A stretch of DNA of 64,000 nucleotides from contig NC_092860.1 in the NCBI RefSeq assembly GCF_032062135.1, forward strand, positions 131,219,566 through 131,283,565. Direction: 5' to 3'. A program made the translations under genes and the position numbers. Origin of the DNA: Pyxicephalus adspersus. Taxonomy: Eukaryota > Chordata > Amphibia > Anura > Pyxicephalidae. Below, piece by piece: positions 24,331 through 37,214 of the stretch (position 1 is the stretch's first letter; each line of letters begins with the position of its first letter). The notes beneath the pieces are model-generated. The model was not told the origin of the DNA, did not search any database, and saw only the letters and a list, made by a program, of their open reading frames with translations.

Positions 24331-25275
24331 GCTAAATCAAACAAGTTTGCAAACATGACTGTTAAAGTAGAATCGTGATGCTGGCACCCAGGATTTTGCC
24401 AAAATGCCCCAGTATGACAATATATTACATGTACACATTAATATGGACTCTATTAGCCACAATGTCCCTTGTCCCTGCCACTGACTTAGTTGGCCTTTTT
24501 CCATGTTTAGCAGTTCAGGCTTTTGTTTTTTTTTTAGTTAAAAGTTAAAAAGAGTTAATAAAAGGATTCCAGGGATACCCAAATTCTAATCAACATAATC
24601 AACATAACATAATAATGTTATTCTTTCAAAGGAAATGTTAGGATTTCTATTTATGGATAGACTGAATGAGAATTATTTACCTTTTGGTTCTCCAAACTCT
24701 TAGTTTGGGCTAGAGGAGGGATTTTATTTTCAGGAGCATTGGAAACATCTTGAAAAGTTGGCAGATGGTCTTAAAAACACTTATCCCAACTTTCCCCTAA
24801 CTTTGATTTACAGAAAAACAACCCTTTTATTTTAATATTTTTAGTTTATTTACCACAAATCAAGTTTTGGGACCATATTGTGTTCAGATGCTTTGCAATT
24901 AGCAAAGAAAAAAATGCCCATTCCACCTGAAGCTGGAGTCAGCAGAGGAGCCTGTGTGAAATGGAGATGCTTTAAAGCAGTAGGTATTTATTTGTTATTG
25001 AACTCCATCAATACATTTCATTATATGCACTGTAATGGCAATCTCATCAAATTAAATTTACTTAAACATTCAAGGAAGTTAATTAATTGCCTATGTTATC
25101 TTAATCCTTATCTTCAACCCATTGTTTTTTACTCCTCTCCTTTTTTTTGGAGCAATCATCTATTACACTCCAGTGTAAGCTCATTCTCTACACTAAAGAC
25201 TAGTCCCTATGTGCCAAAAGATACCAGAGTCTGGATCCCTGCTATGAAATCTATTGCTTACAGCGCTGCGTAATA
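24331..25275. other. Gene-free stretch
   Basis: The longest open frame (24878-25273, 131 codons) shows no domain or codon bias that I recognise, and I do not regard it as a gene. Confidence 0.5.
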
Positions 25276-26035
25276 TGTTAGGGGTATATACATAGCAACA
25301 AAAAAAATATAGGTGTAGGGCCTACATGACAGGGTGCGAAGCATATCCCAGGGGAGGAAAGTGTTAAGGCAATAAAGAAAAGGCTAGGGAGGGGTTAGGA
25401 AGGTGATTGGCTATAGGTTAAAGGGGAATGTAGGAAGGAAAGGGTTAAAAAGGGTGGGACCAGAAGTTAGGGGACGTTCTTTGGAAGAAAAAGTTTTATG
25501 CCCAACCATCCCTATAGCGGAAGGGGGGGTAGAAAAGGTGAGGCGTTTGGGGTCTTGGAAGGTAAGGGTCCTGTACATTAAAATTTTTGGTACATTTTGG
25601 AATGAGAATCCTAGTTGGTGGGGTGCCCCTTAGGTAAATAATGGTTATGGTCCCCGAGGTGGCGCTAGGCAGCTAGGGGCCAGCGTGGTGTAATGTTTTT
25701 GAAATGGAATTCCTGTTTTGGTGCAGACTTTGCGTTCTGAAACATGCAGCCTGGTTGTTTGGGTTTAAAATAGGGAGGTTGGGTGTTTACAAGCTAAGAA
25801 TACTGTTGTTTTAGGAGTTAAATTGTAATTTATTTATGTTATGTCAATGTATGCTAGTTTGTAAAAGTTTTATAAAAGTTTATTGTTATTTATATGTTGA
25901 AATGGTTATTTAACATGTTGTTTAAATAAATGTTTACCTGCTAGCCATTTAAGTCCAATTTAAGTGTCGGAGTGTTTTGAAGGTGGGGTGGGGGCTGGCA
26001 AGCAGGGGGGGGGGGGTTGTGGAAAAGGGGGAAGG
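25276..26035 (+). mobile_element. G-rich, C-poor LTR-like segment (possible DIRS-type terminal repeat)
   Basis: The strand is strikingly G-rich and C-poor: aaaggggaatgtaggaagga, gggtgggacc, then tggtccccgaggtggcgcta, then a T-rich part with aataaa near 25925 and a G-rich end (ggtggggtgggggctgg). The minus strand of 54286-55000 has the same order of composition and similar landmarks. The layout (G-rich body, polyadenylation-like signal, G-rich end) suits a retroelement terminal repeat; DIRS-type is an inference, and no reverse transcriptase lies beside it. Confidence 0.4.
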
Positions 26036-26329
26036 GGAAAGGTCTGAGCTACCCTGGTCATGTAACATAGAATTAATATTCTGACAGGAAAGTGACACAG
26101 CACTGAATTATTTGAACTGCCATTTTAGTATGCCCCAGAATGTTGGCTGATGGGCATTAATGAGTTTGTTTGTTCTGTAAGGAGAGAGTACCTAAGTAGG
26201 ACACATAGTGGAATACGTTATGTATTACAAGGAAAGTCTTCTTAATCGTCTGAAACCCTAAAGTGGATCATTTGATCATCACAATTTTAAAATTTTATGA
26301 AAGAGTGGCTAACGCTTTTATGTGTTATT
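26036..26329. other. Gene-free stretch
   Basis: No recognisable feature. Confidence 0.5.
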
Positions 26330-26530
26330 TTTTTTTTGGAGGGGGGCCTCCTCTTCCGTCTTCCAGCAGTAAAGCCTGAAGGGGAAACCTGCAGCCTTCT
26401 GAGATACATGCATTGTCACCCGTCTAGCGCCTGTGCAATGGGAGATCGGATGAAATGGAAAAAAAAAAAAAAAACAGAAAAAGATGGCAGTGGGATCTAC
26501 TAGAATCAGATTTCAGAAGGATTGAGGAGG
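26330..26530 (+). mobile_element. Family D dispersed repeat, internally deleted copy
   Basis: Shares ggggaaacctgcagcct, gagatacatgcat, gggagatcgga, aaaaagatggcagtg and tcagaaggattgagg with 16298-16675. About 120 bp present in that copy is missing between the second and third blocks. A 14-base A-run interrupts it at about 26459-26474. Confidence 0.65.
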
Positions 26531-27611
26531 GCTCTCTTTTTACATACCAAACCCATAGCATACAGTACAATACAGTACATGCATTCTCAAATCCTACTGT
26601 TGAATGGTGTTGCTTTTGTTAAAAGTGGCAACATTATCATATTGCACATTGCCTATAACCCTAAAACTCAATCCTTATAATAATCTTCTGGGTATCTCCA
26701 ACAGTTACCCTCCCCATAATTCTAAACTTATATGCATACTTACCTATCTGGTACTGTAGCTACCTATCTTCTCTGCCAAAGGTTATCCCTCCTGTGTTGA
26801 ATGTTACTGAGGTTTTTAGGACATTTTTACTGTTTTTGGCAATAGGTAGCTGGGCTTCATGAATTCTGTAAGCAATAAACAATGGAGGAAAGATTTCTTT
26901 CTGCAGTTTCATAGAATTCTAGGATACATTTTTATGTGTGTACTGACTTGTTCAGCAAAGTGAATTTTATTTTATTATTGCTATTGTGCAGTTTTAATGC
27001 TGCACATTTGTATATTAGATTTCCATTCTTTTTCTGGTAGATCCCTGTAATGATTTTATTTAAGAACTATCAACATACTAACACATCTTTGCAAATGGGG
27101 GAAACCATTGTGGACAGCTTTCATAAACACTGTTCAGAGTTCATTGCGTAGCGCTGTATCCAGAATTCAACTCACTGGTTGTTATGTGGTGTCAGACTCC
27201 AGCTGTTGTTTTCTGATTAATGAGCTCCTCTCACAGCTATAAATATTTCTGGTGCCTGAAATTTCATTCTATTAACAATCTTTAGAAAGTAAATTCAGCT
27301 AAATATTCATATGAAACATAATGCAAAATATGTGCTTCATATCAATATTATAAGGATATAGTTATACTGCCTGGATTTTCTCGTTTATTATATATAATTT
27401 TACATAAATATATATACATTGTATATATTATTAATATGTATTATGTTTTATTTATAAAATACTGCACACATATGACCAACATGATAACCTTAGCATTTCT
27501 GCATCAGTTCACATCTGTACATTTTTGGTATTTGGCACATCCTTGCAGTTTCAAGCCATCTGCATATTACATAATAGTATTGAATTTAAAATGTACCTAC
27601 AATGCACACAA
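26531..27611. other. Gene-free stretch
   Basis: AT-rich, with no recognisable feature. Confidence 0.5.
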
Positions 27612-27774
27612 TGATTTATTAAAGCTCTCCAAGGCTGAAGAATGGGTTTCTTCATTGTTATTTGCTGGAAAATGTTTTGAATCCTGGACCAGATCCATTC
27701 CAGGTTTGCTGGATCACCCAGCTTCACTGATGAAAGTGTATTCTCCCCAGCCTTGGATAGCTTTAATAACTCAC
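27612..27774 (+). mobile_element. Family A palindromic MITE, copy 3 (left arm mostly deleted)
   Basis: The left end tgatttattaaagctctcca is followed almost at once by the loop (gggtttcttc), so most of the left arm is gone. The right arm is intact: tccattccaggtttgctgga, tcacccagcttcactgatga, ccagccttgg. Arm subtype 1. Confidence 0.88.
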
Positions 27775-27832
27775 CTTTACCAAAAACAGTAAAAATGTCC
27801 AAAAAAAATTTAGTAACATTAAACACAGGAGG

Positions 27833-28069
27833 GGCCTGGGTTATTAAAGCTCACCGGGACTGGAAAAGACTATCATGGGAGAAACTGGATGATCCAGCAA
27901 ACTTGGAATTGATTTCTTAAAAATGATTTGCTATTAGTTGGCAAATGTTTTCAGTCATGGACCAGAATCAGTTAGGTTTGATGGATTGCCCAGGTTCAGG
28001 TTTTATGGAACCCAGATTCCATGATTGTCTATCTTCTCCAGTCATGGAGAACTTTAATAATTCAGGCCC
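27833..28069 (+). mobile_element. Family A palindromic MITE, copy 4 (arm subtype 2)
   Basis: Arms carry agactatcatgggag and the inverse ccatgattgtct. The right arm has an extra duplicated stretch (aggttcaggttttatggaac) not seen in the left. It lies only 58 bp from copy 3, which has the other arm subtype, so the two are separate insertions. Confidence 0.85.
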
Positions 28070-30520
28070 AATGCCTACAGTTTAATACCCAGTTTAATAT
28101 GAACAAGGCCTGAGTCCATATGATGGGGATCTGTCCTGCCACTGCTCTTTAGCCACTGTATGTAGCAGAATCTTTGCTCCTGCTTACACTTTATCCTCCA
28201 GATAAACAGTTTGCTGTGTTTTAATATGCTTTTATTATGTGTATAACTAGACACTTTTGTTTTGTCATTTATTTAAAGAGTTAACATTTTCCTGAATTTT
28301 ATATATTAAATGAATATTAATGTGTCTTGGGAAAAACAAATCTGTATTGCCTGATAGTTATGCCACCCTAGAGACAGAAAGAAAATTGCACCATTGAAAA
28401 TGAGAAATACATGATGAACAGTGGTAATGTGTAAAATTATATGGTATATTTAAAATACTATAATAAATACATGATCTGAAATGAAATGACCAACCCTATC
28501 AGGAAGACATGGAAAAGATAGGAGCAGTTTTCTATGAGAAATTTAAACTGAATCTTTACTGGGCTCCAAAAACAACCATCCAAAACTGCACCCAAAACCA
28601 AAATGCTATCTACAGTACAGGTGATTATATAAGGATGGGGTGAGATATGTGTTATAATACTTTATAGAGCATCAGAGGTTTAAATCGCAAAGCTTTCACA
28701 CCAAGATAAGGATACTTGAAAGTGACAGTTGTATTCAGTTGAGTACTGTAAGATTTCTATCCAATGACTATAATAAAGTTATTTTTCCTTGAAAGTAATT
28801 AAGCTGAATGGTTCTTTGCTACAATTCCTAATTTGTTATTATGTCATCTTTATTGGGATGGTGTGTGATTAGCTAAACATTGTGCCAGCCCAGATAATAG
28901 TAATGGAGCTCTTTTATATTCTGTTATGTGGGCAAGGAGTTCAATAATGATATATGGCAAGGTGTACTTATTCTATAGGTTTAGTTATACAGAAGTTAGA
29001 AAAAATTAGCAGTATTTCAGATTTTGGAAAATTCATCCCCACTTGTTTCTATCATTGTAGTGAATGAGTTAGAACACACAAAAGAATGTGTTGGGTACAT
29101 GATTGCTTACATCCTTAACTAGGCGTCATTGGTTAGCAGCAATTTAAAGTGTTAAGTTAAGGGCCTTAATAAGGTGTTTTACAACCTGACATTTTTTTCA
29201 AACATTGGTTTGAGGAATTTGTGTACTTCATACATTCACAATTGTTTTATGAGCTAAAGGTTGTGAATGCCAAAAAATAAGTTTTATGAGTAAAGTGTGA
29301 ATTAAACTTACACATTAGAAGGAACAGTACCAATTAAGTTGAAAAAAAAACTATTGTAGAGTATGAAGCATGTGCTAATGAGCTAAAAGATGAATCAACA
29401 TACAATTATTTTTTATATGTTTTTTATTTAGAGCGTGTTCCTCAATTTTGGTGACACTATTCCGTTCAGGCATTTGAATTAACTCAGAAGGACCAAGGAC
29501 ATCTTTAAAAATGTGTTTTTCCAGCTAACTATACTTTTAATCATTTACCTTAGGAGAGGTAGAAATGTAATGCTGATCTCTGATCACTGGAAAATGTCCC
29601 CTTACATTGAATTGAATAATATGCAAACATGTTATTACTTTGTTTAATTCTCCTACATGGTAATTCTCCTACATTAATTCTCCTTTTATATTAGTACGAG
29701 TTCAGCATGCTCAGTTGATGTACATAGGAACAGTATGTTATTGGCTTACATATTTTTTGTTTCACAGTTTCTCTAACTGTATTGAATTGGGAATTCAGAA
29801 AAGCTGGATTGGGATGAAATTATATATTTGGTGTAAGACATCAAAATCAGTATATGTACATTTAGATTTGTGTAGCCTGGGTAGGATCTTTACATAACAT
29901 AGACAGTAACACTAATATTTCATTAAATTTGCAGCAACATATGAAATAAAAATGAAAATGTCATAATATAACAGAGTGCATTAATAAACATAGGCAGCAA
30001 GTATGATATAGAGGAATGTGTAAATGCTTTCCATCTCAACATTTGTTAACATTCTCACAAATACTTGTTTGTGCCTGTCTTTAATAATTACAGGCACATA
30101 TACTTTACAAGTCTACATTGTTTTCCACCATTCTAATAACCGCATTACAAAGTGATATATTTTCCAGATATTTTATACTCACGTTCATAAATAGGTTATT
30201 AAACTCAACTCGGGCATTAGATTTTAAATTAGTTCTGTAACGGGCGTCATAATATTATTTCGGCTTACACTTTGTACAGACCTTGTAGCAACTCCCCAGA
30301 GCTATGCAACAGAATTAGAGGCAGATATATGTTGATGTAAGAAAATTGGTTTCTGTAATATGCTGATCTTACTAGACTGGCATTTTTCTCAGAAATTATA
30401 TAACTCTTTCATTGCTGGAGTTAAATTAATTGCGTCAATATAAAATGTTAAAAAATAAATGAATAATTATTTACTGCTCTCTACCCCTATTTATAGAGTG
30501 GAGATGCCTTCTGTTTGATT
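28070..30520. other. Gene-free stretch
   Basis: AT-rich. A tiny tandem of aattctcctacat (about three units) lies at 29646-29684. Nothing else is supported. Confidence 0.5.
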
Positions 30521-30703
30521 TGTCTATCATGTCAGGTGTACCTGGGGGAATCCAACAAACCTCGAATATATTTAATAAAAATAATTTGGTACTAGCAAAT
30601 GTTTTCAATCATCGACTGATCCTGGACTGATTGCTGGATCACCCAGGTTCTCTTATGATAGTCTTATATTTTCCAGTATTGAGGAGCTTTAATAAATTAG
30701 GCC
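30521..30703 (+). mobile_element. Family A palindromic MITE, copy 5 (left end missing, subtype 2)
   Basis: Begins inside the left arm (gtctatcatgtcaggtgtac) and runs to a complete right end (gaggagctttaataaattag, gcc). The loop tactagcaaatgttttcaatc gives the plus orientation. Confidence 0.8.
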
Positions 30704-31194
30704 GAAAGTGGCAAGATGACTATTGAAAATATCAACCGGAGATGCCAAATACCTGTATGTACAGGAAAATCTTGCAGTCTTTGTCCATCACTGGTGGTGG
30801 TGGCTAATCTGCTCTCACAATTGAGGAATTTACAAACATGGCTATGGAGGATTTTGATCTGTTATGCCGATTACCTGTTCCAGATTTAATATTAGCAAAT
30901 TAACACACATGATCTTCCATGGCAGAAACACTAGTAGGCTAGACCCAATCTTCCAGGTTAAGCCAAAGTGACTGTACTTGGTGAACCTGTTAGAAGTCCA
31001 GTAAGGTCCTAAAGTTTTGTTTTTGGCTGATAACAGGTCATCTGCTGTATTGAAATCCCAAACAGTGCTGATGTTTCAGTGTTCTGTTCTGCTGGACGCC
31101 TCTGCATGACTCCACCTATCCACATCCTGCTGGTGTTCTCCCTTCTGCAATAAAATAAAACATTTTTGTCTGATCATATTTTTTAATACACTCA
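30704..31194. other. Gene-free stretch
   Basis: No recognisable feature. Confidence 0.5.
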
Positions 31195-31455
31195 TCTGTC
31201 CCTGTTCTGTTGCAGGCACCGCCGTATTCATTTTCTTCTCCGGGTTTCCAGATCTTCAGCCATCTTGATTTGTCTGGCCAGGATAATAGGAGTTTATTCT
31301 GCCCCATGGAATGTTGGGATACTCGGCATATTCTGACATCATGGGCTGAGCTGTGCATGTGCAGCTCAGGGTCTTTTGTGCAGATCAGTATATTTTTTGC
31401 AGAATGGACATTGGCTCTCCTTTTCTGCAGTAAAAGACCTGTCTGCTTGTAAATT
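31195..31455 (+). mobile_element. Family E-like dispersed repeat
   Basis: Contains gccatcttgatttgtctggc, gctgagctgtgcatgtgcag and ttctgcagtaaaagacctgt. These parallel the family E words in the 40.7 kb copy (atcttgattggcc, ttctgcaataacc), though divergence is high. Confidence 0.45.
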
Positions 31456-32180
31456 AAAACATCTCTGTAGCACTTTGTCCTTGATTGATCTTGATTTTCT
31501 GTGCTCTCTGATTGTTTAAATTATCTTGATCTTCTATTCGAATACATTCACTGATGTCACTATGATGACCATGTATTTTAATTATATGTCTATCTTGGAA
31601 GTCCTATGTATGCCATTATACAGTTGTATTGCCTTATTTTCATTTTGACCCCATGCAGTCCATGCAGTATATTCTTTCATTTTTTGGCTATTGTGCAGTA
31701 ACATAAGCTAAATCAGTTTGTAAATCTTCCTGGTAATTCTTCCTTTTATCCTACCCTATTCTCAGTGGCATTGCTAGTCAATCTGCTGTTGCTACCTATA
31801 ATAACAACCATCAGCCAATCCACCAACATGCGACAACCATCAATAAACATTTCAAGTATAAGCACAAACTTTTTATACTGTCCCCACACTTCGGATGCAG
31901 ATTTCTTCCTATGCTTTTAAAGCATATTTAGAGACCGTCAGCATCAGGGAAAACTGAAATGCTGTCCAGCTGTGGGTAATATATGGAAAGGATCTGAATC
32001 AGGGTTTGATGTCGTACTTCACCTATTGCTGTGGAGATAAATTACAAGGTAGGTGGAACTTATGAGGTTTGTAATACAAAAGAGCACTTTTCAATTCCAG
32101 AGAGGCCCTGATAATTAGCACCACCATGACTTTTCTGCTTTTTTGACCCCTGTGTAGGAGCCCAGGCTGCACAGACAATT
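31456..32180. other. Gene-free stretch
   Basis: No recognisable feature. Confidence 0.5.
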
Positions 32181-32398
32181 GGCGTGTTTTTTTAAAGCTC
32201 TCAAAGGCTGGGTAGGATACACTTTAATCAGGGAACCTGGGTGATACAGCAAACCTGGAATGGATATTATCATGAATTTAAAAAGTGCTAGCAAAGAGCT
32301 AATAATTTTGAAGAAATTTATTTCAGGTTTGCTGGATCACCCAGTTTCACTAATAAAGTGTATCCTCTCCGGCCTTGGAGAGCTCTAATAAATCAGTT
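32181..32398 (-). mobile_element. Family A palindromic MITE, copy 6 (reverse orientation)
   Basis: Subtype 1 arms (ggatacactttaatcaggg and the inverse taataaagtgtatcc). The loop reads agtgctagcaaagagctaat then tttgaagaaat, the reverse complement of the loop in copies 1 and 7, so this copy is on the minus strand. Confidence 0.88.
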
Positions 32399-34454
32399 GC
32401 AATTTGTCTGTCTCTGCATCCAGTGAAAAATTGACTAATTGGCAAAAGAATATTATACTTCTGGCTAGACATAGGTGACTTTTCATGTACAATTAGATTA
32501 ATTCCATGTCTCTCTGTTAGTGTAGTTTTGGTGGGATACCCTGCTTTTCATCTGTTTAGAATTTGCATTTCTTTTGTAATGCCTTTTTAATTCTGGCACA
32601 TGAGACGGTGCTTCAAATGTTACACAGTTGGCTTTTGAAAGTACAACAGGTTGCAGCAAAGAGTGGAACAAATGGATTTTATGGAAATTCTTGCTTACAT
32701 GCTTCCTGTACATGAGGTCAGAAAGACAGTGTTTGCTATTTTTAGTCCCAGTACATCAGCCGTTAGCTGATATTTTATGCAATTAAAAACTGTTTTCCAC
32801 AATTTCTGCCCTAAATGATATATATTATAGGTTTTAATTAATATGTTGAGGCAGAAATTCTAGGGCATGACTTGAGAAAGTGAATTCTTGTGTTGCCTAT
32901 CAATAGAATGTGAAGTTTAGTAGCAGACTGCTGACTTCTGATGTCATTATATAGATGCCCCCATTTAATCCATAACTGAAGATAGGGGGTTGTAGGTTTT
33001 CTAATATGGTGCACACTAGGCTAATATCAAATGTGCATTTTTAATTATGCCTGAGTTCAGTGGCTCTACTCTAGCATAGCAAATAGCATAATAAAAGTGA
33101 AAATTGCTACCTATTTATTTATTGTTTTTACATTTGCAGTGTTTCTCTTAATGTATAAATGGCTCAAAGCTCAATGCTTTGATTTACACACAAATACTAC
33201 TTATGAATAAAGACTGCAAGTCATTTGCAATTTTCATTCATACTTGAGCAGCTGTCTGCACTTCTGAGACAAGAAAATAGACCTGGCTGTTAAACTGACA
33301 GCCCAGAGCCACATATTATACAGGATGACATGACTTCTGATGTTAGCCCCAAGGATGACTTCTCAAAGGGCCATTCTCCTACTGTAATCTATTAGGATGT
33401 CAATTTGACCTATGGATCTTTTTGGCCCTTGACATTAAAAAAGGCTCCCACCCTAGCTACCTGTTTGAAGTGGTTTCCTGTGGCTCAATGTGGCACTAAG
33501 TCATGTTTTGTTTTCTAATGGGCTTCTATTTGTTAGTACTATCCATAAATATGTGTCATATTAACAAATAAAAATGTTTCAATATAAAAGTGACCCTAAG
33601 TTCAGTGCAATGAGATGGCTTCTAGTAGGCTGCAACAGACCTGAGCTTGGTTAGCAAAATAGATGTCCCAGCTGCTCATTTAAGAAACAAGCCTAACAAA
33701 AATTTAAAAGAAATGACATCAGTTGAGATAATTCCATAAATAAAAAAATATATACCGGTATGTATATATATCAATCAGTGTATCTAAAACAGTTTAAAAA
33801 TGGTATGGGGTATAAAGTCCAACAAGTTCCCAAAGTAATTTGGGCACAGGCAGTATTCCTATTTGTTGATGGACATTTATTTGAATTTCTCTTTAAAGCA
33901 TACATATAATAAAATAAAAACAAGGTATGACTTTTTTTTACAAGGTGTATGGAATACTGCCGAACATCAGCTGATCGTCAAATTTAATGGTTCATGATAA
34001 AGCATAAAACCACTATCTGTAAGTAATAAAGAGTAGCATGGATAACATGGACTAATATATTAATTATTGTAGATGGCATTTTTAGTGACCTGTCGACAGT
34101 AGTAAAAGTTAATTATGACCACAAAGTAAAGGCTGTCTTGTAGTCAGTTATACTTTTTCCCTGGGGGAAGAAGAAAAATTTAAAAAGTAATACATCTGAT
34201 TACCTGGTGCAATAGTGAGTAGAATCAGTTCAGTGTGCATGAGCCATGATGATAATTAGCTTTGTAGAGAAGACTTGGTTTAATGGTTTTTGGGTCTTAG
34301 TATCGCAGAATACATATGGTATATATTTATTAGAGAGAACTATATGCATAATTTAAAAAACAAATTGTTGCTAAATGTATACAGTTATGTGTAATTGGTG
34401 TTTATGCTATAGTGCAGACCTAGGAACATACCTTTAGAGCTCACACACTCCCAA
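32399..34454. other. Gene-free stretch
   Basis: AT-rich unique sequence with no supported feature. Confidence 0.5.
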
Positions 34455-34596
34455 GGGGTCCATTTATAAAACAGTAAATCGGATATTCCCTCAAATAATC
34501 CCTGGTGGAGAAACAATTACTGCCATTGTAGCCTTGAAGATTCCCACCCGGGAATGTTTATGGGAATGTGAGATTCCCTGTTTTATAAATAGAGCC
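34455..34596. mobile_element. Family F MITE, complete short copy
   Basis: Terminal inverted repeats of about 25 bp: ggggtccatttataaaacag at the left and ctgttttataaatagagcc at the right. Total about 142 bp. The truncated copy at 2538-2663 has the same right arm. Confidence 0.8.
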
Positions 34597-34899
34597 TTTG
34601 GAGTTTTCTGTAGATACAAGAAACTGTTAGGTTGCTTAGTAATCTAAACCAAAATTGAGCTTTGGAGAGACCAATTTTAAAATGAGAGTTCACTAACATT
34701 GTTTTAGATAAATGTTTAATTTAGTTGAGTAGCTGGCATTCTCTGTTGATTAATTTTAAAAGTACCTCGTAGATGTACATGGCCTCCACCCAACCCAATG
34801 GACCAGCATTGGCTTCATGTTGTGCAACCTAATGTGTGTGTTTGTCGATGGCTGTCCCTGGTTGTGTCAAACTTTCATAAACCTCATATTACCTCTATA
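34597..34899. other. Gene-free stretch
   Basis: No recognisable feature. Confidence 0.5.
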
Positions 34900-35520
34900 A
34901 ACACGCAAAGTAATTTTGGTCTTAATTAGGAGCGGCTGGTGTTCCACTTGATTTTTTTTTTTGCTCCTAATCACCCATTATTAACATTGTGTGTAATGTG
35001 CGCTTAATTATACAGTTAACGCTGTTAATTAATATGACCAGCGCTCATGTTTTATTGCTCACTTTTCCAATACTCTTTTGGAGTAAATAGAAAATACAAC
35101 AACACAGTCTGTTGTCATCCTATTAGTTTAACCAGCAGATTGTTGCATAATACAGTAATTGTTTTGTGTTTGTGCCTCAAAGTTGCACTCATTAGCACAA
35201 TAATCAAATAATTAATCAAGTTTCTATATCTAAACCAAATAACTCTTTTCCTAACTCATCAAGTGGCCATGTTTTCTAAATTGACGGAAAGTGCCTCAAT
35301 ACATTAATGCCAGTAGAGACATTAGGCTTTCTCTTAATGAGCGGGCAGCTGTTTGTGATTCTAGATATGGGATGTGGCCACTATTAATCAGTGCACAGAT
35401 ATCTAAGTTCGGAGCTCCTAGAGGTTTAACATGCTTCTAAATGTGTTCTACAATAATTCTTTTTACTGGTTGTTTGTAGTGAATTGAAGAATGTGCTCTC
35501 AGAATTTGCATGTTAAAGAG
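34900..35520. other. Repeat-free block dense in TAATTA-type sites, candidate enhancer
   Basis: Contains ggtcttaattagg, gcgcttaattatac, gctgttaattaatatg, caaataattaatcaag and ctattaatcagtgc within about 500 bp, with no dispersed repeats. It is the strongest enhancer-like texture in the window. Conservation is not testable here. Confidence 0.4.
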
Positions 35521-36550
35521 AAACTCCAGGCAATATGTATAACCAGTCAGTCAATGAAAAATGACAGTTGTACTGAAGTCATGGTTTTTTACTCTATTTG
35601 ACCTTGAGATTCATTGTACCCAAAATACTTACAGAGCTTTTGAGTGGGAATCCAGCATCCTATCATGATTCTGTACTCTGCAGCTTTTCATGTCCTTATC
35701 CTTAAGTTTTACACAGCCCTGTCTTCACACAGTCTAGCCACATGGGTAACCTCTCAAATATAGGATATATAATGGTTTTATTTCTCCACACCCAGACTGT
35801 TTACTAGAAGTGTAGTAGCACATTTGCTCTATCTTCTATCAATACGTTCCCTGTGAACACTGTTGCATGCAGGCCTTATTAGATCCCAGTTCTTTACCTA
35901 TTTTACCAATTCCTATTTGTCCAGTAGATTGAAAGAGACTGATATCAGTTTATTTACAAAACATATCTAATGATGTATTAATAAAAATTCAGCCAATATG
36001 TGTGTCTTTCACCTCTACTTTTCCTTTAGTTCAACTTTGAATTGCTCGTGCCTGTGCCCAGGGTTTTGGAGATCTGTAGTGAATGATACCAGAAATGATG
36101 ACTTGAAGTTAAATTATTTAGCCAATTTCATCCATTTTTCATATTTAGAATGTATTTTAACACATTTTATGTCTTTTAAAAATACAATATATCTTCCAAA
36201 ACATTTTTACTAGGACAAAACACTTAACACTAACCAATATTGAAAATATAGAAAAACATAAAAATGTCCCCCTTACTTCTCTCTTTTTAAACAATTTATA
36301 TTGGCCAGAACACCGTATATGCAAAATTTATACCTCCAACATAGTAAAATTAGAATTTGTGAAAAATGTTGAAACATTTCCGAAAACATGAAGTGTATCT
36401 AAATGCGACCTACTGCTACTTTAACTAATATTATGATCTGAATATCAAAAACTTTAAAATGAACTTGCTTTACTGTAATTATTCTATATTACCATCCTGG
36501 CGTGACAGTGTGATTAGCATTTAGGTAAAGGAAAAGTAGATTTACATACA
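35521..36550. other. Gene-free stretch
   Basis: AT-rich, with no supported feature. Confidence 0.5.
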
Positions 36551-36700
36551 CATCATCTTACTGCAGATATGACGTGGTACATCATTGAAGGTGGTACCAC
36601 TGAAGATAGTACATCCCGTCACTGCAGGTGGTAAACCACCTTACTGGAGGTGATACACACGGCATATGGTACACATCTTCTGCAGGTGGAATGCATCCTA
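36551..36700 (+). repeat. Degenerate minisatellite, unit about 22 bp
   Basis: Six or seven diverged units of the form 'cactgcaggtggtacacatc': cttactgcagatatgacgtg, cattgaaggtggtacc, cactgaagatagtacatccc, cactgcaggtggtaaacc, actggaggtgatacac and cttctgcaggtggaatgcat. Confidence 0.8.
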
Positions 36701-37190
36701 CACAGTGGTGCCCTTAAATCTTAAAGCTTTGCACATTTATGTTAAATAGGTGGAAGAGGTCTGGGAGCAGTGCAGGTAAAAGATGAAAAAATAGAAAAGT
36801 AATAAGGACATTTTTCCCTGAAATTGGCAAGTGAGCTTTTGTGTATTTCTATAGAATAAATAATTAAAGCAGATTAAGGGATTGGCTTTATCACTCTTCT
36901 TGGTATTCTTATTGCTAATGATTGAAATAGGCACAAGTAAACCATATTATATTCATTATTATATCATTGCTTCCATCAGTTAATAATTGCCTACAAATGC
37001 ACTTTACAACACCCTACAGTACCTGCAAGGTTCACAGCAAGTAGCTCTACTCATCAACTGGAGCCTAAGATGTCTATGTTGCCTTGTATAGGAATGAGCT
37101 CAGCTCCAACGACATATTGACTTATGCTTGATTTAGCCAGAATGCCAAAAAGAGTCATACTGTAGGAACACTAGATACTGTATACAATGC
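36701..37190. other. Gene-free stretch
   Basis: No recognisable feature. Confidence 0.5.
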
Positions 37191-37214
37191 AGTGTTGTGT
37201 AAATACACAACACT
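37191..37214. repeat. Perfect short inverted repeat (hairpin)
   Basis: agtgttgtgt, four-base spacer aaat, acacaacact: a perfect 10-bp stem. No T-run, gene or longer arms accompany it. Confidence 0.85.

Noticed and set aside
24878..25273. 131-codon open frame on the plus strand, the second longest in the window
   Set aside because: No motif or family resemblance, ordinary AT-rich composition, no neighbouring exon.
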